This document shows, piece by piece, positions 7,500 through 13,041 of a stretch of 13,050 nt of DNA. The notes under the pieces are model-generated. The model saw only the letters and a list, made by a program, of their open reading frames with translations, did no database searches and was not told the DNA's origin. The stretch covers positions 1 to 13,050 of the forward strand of contig JBBQBM010000018.1 in NCBI GenBank assembly GCA_038317375.1. Direction: 5' to 3'. The translations under genes and the position numbers were made by a program. Origin of the DNA: JBBQBM01 sp038317375 (GTDB lineage Bacteria > Patescibacteriota > Saccharimonadia > Saccharimonadales > JAGQMS01). Every line of letters begins with the position of its first letter. Positions within the stretch are counted from its first letter, which is position 1.

Positions 7500-8892
7500 C
7501 GACACAGTTTTAGCGCATCCCGGGTCGTTCCGTGACCCAGCTGGTTTCATATATTCTCGTAACGGCGAGTTATATCGACAAATTAACAAATATGGCGCCA
7601 AAGACTATGACTTCTTTATGTCCTCAGGGCTATATAAAGAGTTGGTCGCGAAGAAACTGCTCGTTACGCACCACGAAGTAGAACTTTCCTTAAGCCTTCA
7701 CCCGAAAACAGCTCACAAAGTTATAAAACCTTCATCTATCCCATTTATTTCGTACCCCTATGAATGGTCTTTTTCACAGCTCAAGGATGCGGCACTGTTA
7801 ACTCTTGAGGTACAAAAAATAGCGCTAACTCACGGCATGACGCTTAAAGACGCTAGCTCTTTCAACATCCAGTTTATCGGCAAGAATCCAATATTTATCG
7901 ATACTCTATCTTTTGCTATCTACGAACCAGGTGCACCATGGCAAGGCTATAAGCAGTTTTGCGAACATTTCTTGGCTCCGCTAGCTGTCGCCACAACAAC
8001 CACACCAAACATCATACCGTCGCTCAAAACTATGATTGATGGCATTCCACTAGAGCTTGCCACAAAACTATTGCCGGCAAAAACACGTTTGCAGTGGGGA
8101 TTAACTACCCATTTGTTTCTGCATAACTCTGCACAAAAACGACACAAAGATACAGAGACAGAACGCCTAAAGCCGAGAGTTGTCAGTATGTTTGCACTCA
8201 AAGGATTAATATCGAGCCTAGAAAGCACAGTTAAGAAAACTCACATGCCAAAAATAAAAACCGAGTGGGGAAAGTATTACACCAATACGAATTATTCTTC
8301 TGCTGCCTTCAAAGCTAAGAAACAGCTAGTCGAGAAATTCATTAAAAAATCCAATCCGAAAATGGTCTGGGATATGGGCGGGAACACCGGTGAATTTTCA
8401 CAGATTCCAGCCGGGAAGGGCATATATACCGTTTGTTTTGATATAGATCCGTTGGCCGTCGAACAGAACTATTTACACAAAGATGCGTCGACTGTCGACA
8501 AACTACTACCACTAGTTCAAGACCTAACCAACCCAAGCCCAAACCTTGGTTGGGCGCACCATGAACGCCAAAGCCTGAAGTGCCGCGGGCCAGCCGATGT
8601 TGTAATGGCTTTAGCACTCGTGCACCACCTTGCAATCGGCAATAATCTGCCGCTTGAAATGATTGCCGAATACTTTAGCGCCATCTGTAAGTATTTGATT
8701 ATCGAGTTTATTCCTAAGGAGGATTCAAAAGTGAAAATTCTTCTCAAGTCACGCCCAGATATCTTCCCAGAATTTACGAAGGACGGTTTCGAAAAAGCTA
8801 TGCGCCAATATTTCTCAGTCGTATCGTCGGAACCGATTAAAGGATCTAAGCGAACTTTGTATCTGTTGAAGGCAAAGAATGGCAAAAACTAA
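7483..8892 (+). CDS. two-part SAM-dependent methyltransferase of surface polymer clusters
   Basis: A 469-aa protein. The N-terminal 210 residues match the conserved front part of a family often annotated as class I SAM methyltransferase or nodulation NoeA-like: FRDPAGFIYSRNGELYRQIN at 16-35, YPYEWSFSQLKDAALLTLEV at 91-110, and LKDASSFNIQF...IFIDTLSF at 121-143. The last stretch recalls the D-x4-N and ID motifs of aminoglycoside-phosphotransferase-like kinases, so this part may be a kinase or pseudokinase fold (inference). The C-terminal part is a Rossmann methyltransferase with motif I VWDMGGNTGEFS at 295-306, acidic Asp320 after the second strand, and DVVMALALVHHL at 372-383. It overlaps the microprotein by 17 bases and the next gene by 14 bases. 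The acceptor is unknown. Confidence 0.88.
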   Translation: MPRKNNDTVLAHPGSFRDPAGFIYSRNGELYRQINKYGAKDYDFFMSSGLYKELVAKKLLVTHHEVELSLSLHPKTAHKVIKPSSIPFISYPYEWSFSQLKDAALLTLEVQKIALTHGMTLKDASSFNIQFIGKNPIFIDTLSFAIYEPGAPWQGYKQFCEHFLAPLAVATTTTPNIIPSLKTMIDGIPLELATKLLPAKTRLQWGLTTHLFLHNSAQKRHKDTETERLKPRVVSMFALKGLISSLESTVKKTHMPKIKTEWGKYYTNTNYSSAAFKAKKQLVEKFIKKSNPKMVWDMGGNTGEFSQIPAGKGIYTVCFDIDPLAVEQNYLHKDASTVDKLLPLVQDLTNPSPNLGWAHHERQSLKCRGPADVVMALALVHHLAIGNNLPLEMIAEYFSAICKYLIIEFIPKEDSKVKILLKSRPDIFPEFTKDGFEKAMRQYFSVVSSEPIKGSKRTLYLLKAKNGKN

Positions 8893-10567
8893 AGCTACAA
8901 ATAGGCGACCACTCCCAAAGAAACTAAAAAACCTTATTAGTCTTCTAAAAAATTTAATCTTAAAGACCGGTACGCTAGAAGTTCTACACCTGTTTACGCT
9001 GTTAAGCGTGCGATATTTACCGAACCGAAGCAGCGTTTATTGGAGTGAGATGCTGCTGCCAATCGCACTTCTTGCACCACTAATTCTCCTGACATACTAT
9101 CTATACTTTAGACTTTTCAAGAATTCTCTGACTGCTCATATCGCCACCTTCTCAATGCTGTATGTCGACTTCCATTTTGGCTATCATTTTTCATCAAGCT
9201 CTAGTCTGGCCGTCGGTCTATCTCCTGTAAGGTTGAGTACTGACTTCAGGGTTGCCGTAGCAGTCTTTGGTCTCAAGTTCATATTGTCGGGGTTAATAGC
9301 TCTAGCTTTTAACTACGTTTATTCTAGATTCAAGATCGCGAAAACAATACCGCTTATGAAGCTAATGGCATTTGTGGTTATCTTTATTGCCCTAAGCCAA
9401 GCTTATAAGTTTACGGATTATAATTTACGGATCTCTGACCAAACTAGCTTCGAATATCAATTGCCTAACTACAAGCAAGACAAATCAAAGATAGTTTCCA
9501 AACCAGATATTTACTACTTCGTTTTCGATCGTTACGCTAGCAATTCCTGGCTTAGAAGCGAATATGGTTTCGACAACTCTGAGTTAACAAACTTTCTAGA
9601 ATCTCAGGGCTTCAGCGTCAAAGACGACGCACTATCTAATTATCCTTTCACGGTTACTTCTGTGAGCTCTACCATGGCAATGGAATATCACGACCAGCCA
9701 ATGGGTCACTTCAAGAATAAGACGACGACTTTTCCGCTGCGCTCAATCTTAAACAATCCCCCGGTAGCTCAACTACTAAAGAAAAATGGTTATCAGTACA
9801 CCCAGATAGCATCCTGGTGGGGAACAACGTCTGACAAAATTAATGCTGACTATAATCTAACGTCAAAGCCTCAGCTTAACCTGCTGGGCGCAAAGACTAG
9901 TCTGACAGAGTTTCAGAAGCTATTTTCCGACACTTCAGCACTTAGTTATCTGTATAAACCGGTTCTTAAAAACACTAATATCGATGAACGACGACGACCA
10001 ATCGAACAGATTGAGAAGCTAAAAAGTATTTCAAAATCTGACATTTCGACCCCAAAATTTGTTTTTACTCACGTACTCTCCCCGCACTCTCCGTATCTGT
10101 TTGACGAAAATGGCGCAAAGCCTACATACGACCAAAACAGCAATGATGAAGGAGTAGACGAAAAAGTTAAGTACGTAAATCAGCTTAAATACGTCAACAC
10201 TCTAATCAAGGATGCTATCACCGCAATCCGTCAAAACAATCCCGGCGCAATTATTGTTCTTCAAGCCGATGAGGGGCCATACCCATCCGAAATAAGGGGA
10301 AAAAATTACAACCATCTAGAAACAATAGAGTCGCTATCAGACCACGGCCTAAAATCTAAATACGTCATTCAGGCGGCGTATTACTTTCCGAATAAAAATT
10401 CGGCGACCAAAATTAATTCATCTATTGACGCTTTTAGGGTGACGCTAAGTGACTATCTAGGATACGACATACCATCACTACCATCGTGCCAGTACTCTGG
10501 CCGTACACTTGTAAACACCCGCCTAGGTGTGCCCCTCAGCCCAGAATGTCCAGTTTTCGACAGATAG
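8879..10567 (+). CDS. membrane-anchored sulfatase / alkaline-phosphatase-superfamily transferase
   Basis: A 562-aa protein with an N-terminal membrane part and a large C-terminal catalytic domain, probably outside the cell. Hydrophobic segments are near 57-80, 124-147 and 157-176, with a weaker one near 85-104. The catalytic domain opens with PDIYYFVFDRYAS, where Asp217 is the likely metal ligand. The conserved SNYPFTVTSVSSTMAMEY stretch follows at 253-270, where Thr258 or Thr260 is the candidate nucleophile, as in LTA-synthase-like members. HVLSPHSPY at 398-406 and LQADEGP at 461-467 supply the later metal-binding residues. Sulfatase-like proteins of this type move phosphoglycerol or phosphoethanolamine, or cleave sulfate or phosphate esters. 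The operon context favours decoration of a cell-surface glycan (inference). It overlaps the methyltransferase gene by 14 bases. Confidence 0.87.
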   Translation: MAKTKATNRRPLPKKLKNLISLLKNLILKTGTLEVLHLFTLLSVRYLPNRSSVYWSEMLLPIALLAPLILLTYYLYFRLFKNSLTAHIATFSMLYVDFHFGYHFSSSSSLAVGLSPVRLSTDFRVAVAVFGLKFILSGLIALAFNYVYSRFKIAKTIPLMKLMAFVVIFIALSQAYKFTDYNLRISDQTSFEYQLPNYKQDKSKIVSKPDIYYFVFDRYASNSWLRSEYGFDNSELTNFLESQGFSVKDDALSNYPFTVTSVSSTMAMEYHDQPMGHFKNKTTTFPLRSILNNPPVAQLLKKNGYQYTQIASWWGTTSDKINADYNLTSKPQLNLLGAKTSLTEFQKLFSDTSALSYLYKPVLKNTNIDERRRPIEQIEKLKSISKSDISTPKFVFTHVLSPHSPYLFDENGAKPTYDQNSNDEGVDEKVKYVNQLKYVNTLIKDAITAIRQNNPGAIIVLQADEGPYPSEIRGKNYNHLETIESLSDHGLKSKYVIQAAYYFPNKNSATKINSSIDAFRVTLSDYLGYDIPSLPSCQYSGRTLVNTRLGVPLSPECPVFDR

Positions 10568-10574
10568 AAGACTA

Positions 10575-10627
10575 TTGATAATCTAAAAAATTAGGCTTAT
10601 GCTTTCACTAATATCAAATTTAGGGGG
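10575..10627 (+). promoter_or_regulatory. promoter and ribosome site of the DUF378 gene
   Basis: TTGATA (10575-10580) and TATGCT (10598-10603) are spaced 17 bases apart and form the best two-box promoter in the window. Transcription would start near 10610. AGGGGG at 10622-10627 lies six bases before the ATG at 10634. Confidence 0.6.
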
Positions 10628-10633
10628 ATTTAT

Positions 10634-10843
10634 ATGAAAATGACACCCGTAGACAAAGCAGCACATCTGTTAGTAGTTATCGGCGGGCTTAACTGGGGCC
10701 TAATCGGTTTCTTCAAATATAGTTTAGTTGACAAAATTTTTAGCGACTCTTTAGCGCGCGTTGTCTATGCCGTTGTAGGCGTAGCTGCAGCCTGGATGTT
10801 CTATCAAATGCTCATGATGATGAGCAAAGAAAAAGGTAAATGA
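10634..10843 (+). CDS. DUF378 family small membrane protein (YuzA-like)
   Basis: A 69-aa integral membrane protein. The hallmark stretch is DKAAHLLVVIGGLNWGLIGF (residues 7-26), in which the GGLNWGL signature ends the first membrane helix. A second helix covers about 42-60 (VVYAVVGVAAAWMFYQMLM), and the tail is basic (SKEKGK). This is the typical size and two-helix layout of DUF378 (PF04070). The molecular role of the family is not known. The gene has its own two-box promoter and a strong ribosome site and is followed by an intrinsic terminator, so it is monocistronic. Confidence 0.95.
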   Translation: MKMTPVDKAAHLLVVIGGLNWGLIGFFKYSLVDKIFSDSLARVVYAVVGVAAAWMFYQMLMMMSKEKGK

Positions 10844-10912
10844 ATTCATGCATGAAGAGGAAGAATAAGCCAATGAACGAAGAAGAAGAGTAAGTTAAAA
10901 TCATTACAAAAA

Positions 10913-10941
10913 GAACCCTCCATACTAGAGGGTTCTTTTTT
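10913..10941. terminator. bidirectional intrinsic terminator
   Basis: GAACCCTC (10913-10920) and GAGGGTTC (10928-10935) form an 8-bp stem with a 7-base loop, followed by six T on the plus strand. Five A lie before it, which become a T-run on the minus strand. It separates the converging DUF378 gene and the 245-aa gene and can end both transcripts. Confidence 0.92.
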
Positions 10942-10965
10942 GATAATACCGAACCTTGAATAAAT

Positions 10966-11703
10966 CTATTTTCGCACTAATTTGAGCTTTTCTTCGAGTC
11001 GCCGATAGGCAGGGGCTTTTTGATCAGGCCTGACATTATTCCACCCGAGCAGCTTAATAACCGCTTCGTCAACATGAGGAGTACCTACCAAATCTTGGGC
11101 GGCGATAACTATAATGTCGTCGTCATAAATACTTCGTGCCCGCTTAGATGAAGCTTTTATCTGAACCTTCCGAAGGACGTGTTTATGGCTATCATCTGCT
11201 TTAACTACCATATCTACGTCTCGCTTTAAGCCAGAACGCCTCCTGTCGTGACCGCACACACCCATCAAAAAGCCGTATTTTAGACCAAGCCTTTGTTCCG
11301 CAATACCTGACCAAATCATATTTGCAACGCCGGGCTCTGCTGCAAAACCCAGTGTTTGTCCATCTTTAGGTGATTTTTTAATTCGTGGGTGGAGGTGTGT
11401 ACATAATTCCTGAAGTTCTTCAGCTACTAAATCTGCAACTTCAAGCCCAACGTGGTCTGTCTTAATATATGATTCCAAGGCAGTCCGCGTAGCGTAGATT
11501 CCTAAGGGTACAATCGCAGCGTGGTGGAATTCATTTCCTGAAGTTAGATCAAGATACGCCTCTTGGCTTAACCTCGCTAATTCGCCTTGAGCCATCTCAA
11601 ATTGAGCAATTCTCTCAGATCGAGACGGGGTAGTCTGTGCAGGGAAGGCCAAGTCCACCATTCTCCCGGCCGCCACTTCTAGTTGAGTGGGGGTATAAGC
11701 CAT
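10966..11703 (-). CDS. hypothetical protein, possible PD-(D/E)XK-like fold
   Basis: A 245-aa soluble protein with no signal peptide or membrane helix, of no family I can name. Residues 1-105 are mostly helical with many acidic residues. The second half has an arrangement reminiscent of restriction-nuclease-like folds: a helix with Glu123 (EPGVANMIW), then KRDVDMVVKAD (160-170, Asp162 and Asp164), then RKVQIKASSK (178-187) with a Gln181-x-Lys183 pair in place of the usual E-x-K. This reading is inference and could equally be a degenerate, non-catalytic fold. No methyltransferase or other restriction partner is next to it. It lies 41 bases after the winged-helix-like gene, with its own extended -10 box directly at the start codon. 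Confidence 0.65.
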   Translation of the reverse strand: MAYTPTQLEVAAGRMVDLAFPAQTTPSRSERIAQFEMAQGELARLSQEAYLDLTSGNEFHHAAIVPLGIYATRTALESYIKTDHVGLEVADLVAEELQELCTHLHPRIKKSPKDGQTLGFAAEPGVANMIWSGIAEQRLGLKYGFLMGVCGHDRRRSGLKRDVDMVVKADDSHKHVLRKVQIKASSKRARSIYDDDIIVIAAQDLVGTPHVDEAVIKLLGWNNVRPDQKAPAYRRLEEKLKLVRK

Positions 11704-11710
11704 TACCTCT

Positions 11711-11719
11711 GTTATAACA
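11711..11719 (-). promoter_or_regulatory. extended -10 promoter of the 245-aa gene
   Basis: TGtTATAAC on the minus strand ends 7 bases before the ATG at 11703, so transcription should begin at or next to the start codon. The intervening AGAGGTA looks like a ribosome site but is only 2 bases from the ATG. An alternative TATAAA lies a little further upstream and would give a longer leader. Confidence 0.45.
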
Positions 11720-11744
11720 TTTTATATACACTAAAGCTATCTTG

Positions 11745-12053
11745 CTAAACTTTTGAGGGAAGAGAGATTAGCGGTTTTTTGTCGGCTCTGCCATATAGCA
11801 CCTCACCTCTAGCTTCAAGATCGAGACGGACTGCCATCGCATACCATCCGATTGAATATTCGACACCGCCGTTAGAGTTGACGTGGTCGACAACTACTTC
11901 AACTAGCTTTCTGCTTGAAAGCGGCCCATGTACTTTCAACATTTTCAAGATGACGCTTTTAATAAAATCGTATCTGTCTTTATCTACATTGACGCCTTTT
12001 TTAGTAGAATCGGGGTTGAGCGTTAGAATTTTATCAGTTTCTTGTTTTTTCAT
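11745..12053 (-). CDS. small winged-helix-like protein (DUF6958-like)
   Basis: A 102-aa protein. After a polar N-terminal arm (LTLNPDSTKKGVNVDKDRYD) come a helix (FIKSVILKMLKVHG), LSSRKLVEVVVDHV, and SIGWYAMAVRLDLEARGEVLY near residues 69-89, a layout typical of a small helix-turn-helix or winged-helix domain. I recall the GWY...VKLDLEARGE signature from a family of about 100-residue proteins of unknown function (DUF6958); this name is from memory and should be confirmed. The start follows directly on the stop of the VOC gene (TAA then ATG, no gap), so the two are co-translated. DNA binding is plausible but not shown. Confidence 0.75.
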   Translation of the reverse strand: MKKQETDKILTLNPDSTKKGVNVDKDRYDFIKSVILKMLKVHGPLSSRKLVEVVVDHVNSNGGVEYSIGWYAMAVRLDLEARGEVLYGRADKKPLISLPSKV

Positions 12054-12512
12054 TTAGAGATCAGCAATAACAATTTTCTTCATTTCCATCATATGGGCAT
12101 ATGCACCTGGCTTCTTCATGAGCTTTCCCATATTTTTTGGAACAACTTGCCAACTAAGCCCGTATTTATCTTTGCACCAACCACATTGCTCGTTTTCAGG
12201 CACGGCAGAAAGTTTTGACCAGAAATAATCGATCTCTTCTTGATCTTTGCAGGCAATCGAAAATGACACTGCTTCAGTAAACTTAAACTCCGGTCCGGCA
12301 TTAATCGCAACGAAGTGCGAACCATCGAGATCAAATTCAACAACCAACACCTTGCCAGCTAGATCCAACTGGAAATCAGCTAATCCTTCTTCTGCTGAAT
12401 TAGGATAATTTACTGTTTGAGTCACTATGCTATTTGGAAATACCGAAACATAAAAATCAACGGCCTCTTTGGCATTACCGTCGAACCATAAATTAGGTGT
12501 AATCTTTTGCAT
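12054..12512 (-). CDS. VOC superfamily protein, PhnB / 3-demethylubiquinone methyltransferase-like
   Basis: A 152-aa protein of the vicinal-oxygen-chelate fold, PhnB-like group (PF06983, despite its name not a proven methyltransferase). It opens MQKITPNLWFDGNAKEAVDF, the standard first strand and helix, followed by YVSVFPNS. The middle carries FVAINAGPEFKFTEAVSFSI (72-91), which starts the second beta-alpha-beta module. The end, NEQCGWCKDKYGLSWQVVPK (106-125), is the family signature, with GWCKDKYGLSWQ strongly typical. The metal-binding residues of true glyoxalases are not clearly conserved, so the chemistry is unknown. The gene leads a minus-strand pair with the winged-helix-like protein and is divergent from the tRNA-Gln region. 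Confidence 0.9.
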   Translation of the reverse strand: MQKITPNLWFDGNAKEAVDFYVSVFPNSIVTQTVNYPNSAEEGLADFQLDLAGKVLVVEFDLDGSHFVAINAGPEFKFTEAVSFSIACKDQEEIDYFWSKLSAVPENEQCGWCKDKYGLSWQVVPKNMGKLMKKPGAYAHMMEMKKIVIADL

Positions 12513-12518
12513 ATTCTC

Positions 12519-12527
12519 AGTATACCA
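12519..12527 (-). promoter_or_regulatory. extended -10 promoter of the VOC gene, leaderless
   Basis: TGgTATACT on the minus strand ends 6 bases before the ATG at 12512, so the mRNA is expected to start on the ATG. It lies back to back with the rightward promoter at 12552-12560. Confidence 0.55.
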
Positions 12528-12551
12528 AATGATGTATTTATATCTGTTTCT

Positions 12552-12560
12552 TGATAGAAT
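12552..12560 (+). promoter_or_regulatory. extended -10 promoter leading into the tRNA-Gln region
   Basis: TGaTAGAAT matches the TGn plus TATAAT pattern used elsewhere in the window, with one mismatch in the hexamer. Transcription would begin near 12567. No -35 is evident. It is the best start point for one RNA covering the hairpins, the tRNA and the terminator. Confidence 0.45.
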
Positions 12561-12583
12561 TATCGATGTTGATTAATAGTCGG

Positions 12584-12712
12584 GTGAAGAGCGCCTGTGG
12601 CGCTATGCAAGACCGGAGCCACGACGGTGGCGAGGTGTGTCGACGAAATTTTTCAGCAGAAAAATATTCGGGGATCGTCTAATGTGAGAAACGCCGGTGG
12701 CGATTCGCAAGA
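12584..12712 (+). repeat. 29-base direct repeat, copies exactly 100 bases apart
   Basis: 12584-12612 and 12684-12712 match at 22 of 29 positions without gaps. Both have GTGA, then a CGCC-loop-GGCG hairpin with a 3-base loop, then GCAAGA. The differences keep the core stem. A further GGTGGCGA at 12626-12633 resembles the hairpin arm of the second copy. Confidence 0.6.
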
Positions 12713-12821
12713 GACCTTATCAGATTTTGAACTTGTTCAAAGTATGATAAGGCTGTGGGCACGCTAGCGTGCCAGGACAACATCTTACCATTGATGCAAA
12801 CTTCTAGTAAAAATGGTGATG
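12668..12821 (+). pseudogene. tRNA-Gln-like copy interrupted in the D-loop
   Basis: The first 17 bases of tRNA-Gln are repeated exactly at 12668-12684, starting precisely at tRNA position 1. After an 89-base insert (12685-12773) with three hairpins, AGGACAACA at 12774-12782 repeats tRNA bases 20-28 (12861-12869). A short TCTAG further on may echo the T-arm start. Thus acceptor 5' strand, D-stem 5' strand, D-stem 3' strand and the start of the anticodon stem appear in tRNA order, with the extra sequence inside the D-loop. The anticodon loop, T-loop and 3' acceptor strand are not conserved. It is either a decayed, interrupted duplicate or a deliberate tRNA-like domain. Confidence 0.45.
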
Positions 12822-12841
12822 TGACTTTTAACAAACTACAG

Positions 12842-12915
12842 TCGGGGATCGTCTAATGGTAGGACAACAGTTTTTGGTGCTGTTTATCTAGGTTCGAATC
12901 CTGGTCCCCGAGCCA
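12842..12915 (+). tRNA. tRNA-Gln (anticodon UUG)
   Basis: Complete cloverleaf. The acceptor stem TCGGGGA pairs with TCCCCGA, seven base pairs. The D-stem is GTCT/GGAC with an AATGGTA loop, and the anticodon stem ACAGT/GCTGT ends in a T-G pair. The loop TTTTGGT places TTG at positions 34-36, reading CAA and CAG glutamine codons. A four-base variable loop and a T-arm CTAGG-TTCGAAT-CCTGG follow. The discriminator base is G73, as usual for tRNA-Gln, and CCA is encoded. The gene sits between the tRNA-like copy and a long stem that begins on the next base after the CCA. Confidence 0.96.
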
Positions 12916-12976
12916 GACCAAGCAGAGAAAAGTGCAGACCTAGTTCCTAGACCTGAATTAACTTCTCTCCTTGGTC
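12916..12976 (+). other. long imperfect stem-loop directly after tRNA-Gln
   Basis: GACCAAG (12916-12922) pairs with CTTGGTC (12970-12976), then AGAGAA (12924-12929) with TTCTCT (12963-12968) across a C-C mismatch. An inner arm pairs CAG (12935-12937) with CTG (12953-12955) and CTAG (12940-12943) with CTAG (12947-12950). The stem begins immediately after the CCA at 12915. It may guide 3' trimming of the tRNA or protect a downstream RNA. Confidence 0.55.
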
Positions 12977-12988
12977 GGACAAGATTCA

Positions 12989-13009
12989 TGTCAGCCATAA
13001 CAACTGACA
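12989..13009 (+). other. short hairpin between the tRNA trailer and the terminator
   Basis: TGTCAG (12989-12994) pairs with CTGACA (13004-13009) around a nine-base loop. No T-run follows, so it is not a terminator. Confidence 0.4.
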
Positions 13010-13018
13010 AAATGTTGG

Positions 13019-13041
13019 AACCACCAGAAATGGTGGTTTTT
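13019..13041 (+). terminator. intrinsic terminator after the tRNA-Gln region
   Basis: AACCACCA (13019-13026), a GAAA tetraloop and TGGTGGTT (13031-13038) form a strong stem, and the sequence runs into five T ending at 13041. It closes the rightward transcript. Confidence 0.88.

Larger units (their letters stand above)
12567..13041 (+). ncRNA. candidate structured RNA carrying tRNA-Gln
   Basis: No protein-coding frame is credible here, but perfect or near-perfect hairpins follow each other closely: 12590-12604, 12618-12631, 12648-12665, 12692-12702, 12715-12752 (8-bp outer and 7-bp inner stem), 12758-12773, 12781-12821, the tRNA cloverleaf, 12916-12976, 12989-13009, and a terminator. A promoter precedes it and a terminator ends it, so a single transcript of about 475 bases is plausible. 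It does not show the conserved blocks of RNase P RNA, tmRNA or SRP RNA. Large phage-associated RNAs such as GOLLD and ROOL also sit with tRNAs, but I see no sequence match to them. It might instead be a tRNA operon with long processed spacers. Confidence 0.45.

Noticed and set aside
8342..8885. Minus-strand frames inside the methyltransferase gene
   Set aside because: They lie opposite a well-supported coding frame with clear methyltransferase motifs and have no start signals.
10848..10892. Tiny acidic ORFs after DUF378 (ending in EEEE)
   Set aside because: Under 15 codons, low complexity, and between a gene end and its terminator. Most likely untranslated trailer.
12584..12712. CRISPR array
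   Set aside because: Only two imperfect copies, no regular spacer series and no cas genes in the window.
12567..12841. RNase P RNA, tmRNA, SRP RNA or group I intron
   Set aside because: The conserved blocks of RNase P RNA, the tmRNA ends and tag, the SRP tetraloop domain, and group I core elements (P, Q, R, S) are not seen; the interruption is in the D-loop rather than the anticodon loop.
12842..12915. tRNA gene as integration site of a phage or genomic island
   Set aside because: The repeated part is the tRNA 5' end rather than the 3' end, only 174 bases separate the copies, and no integrase is present in the window. Kept only as a minor alternative.
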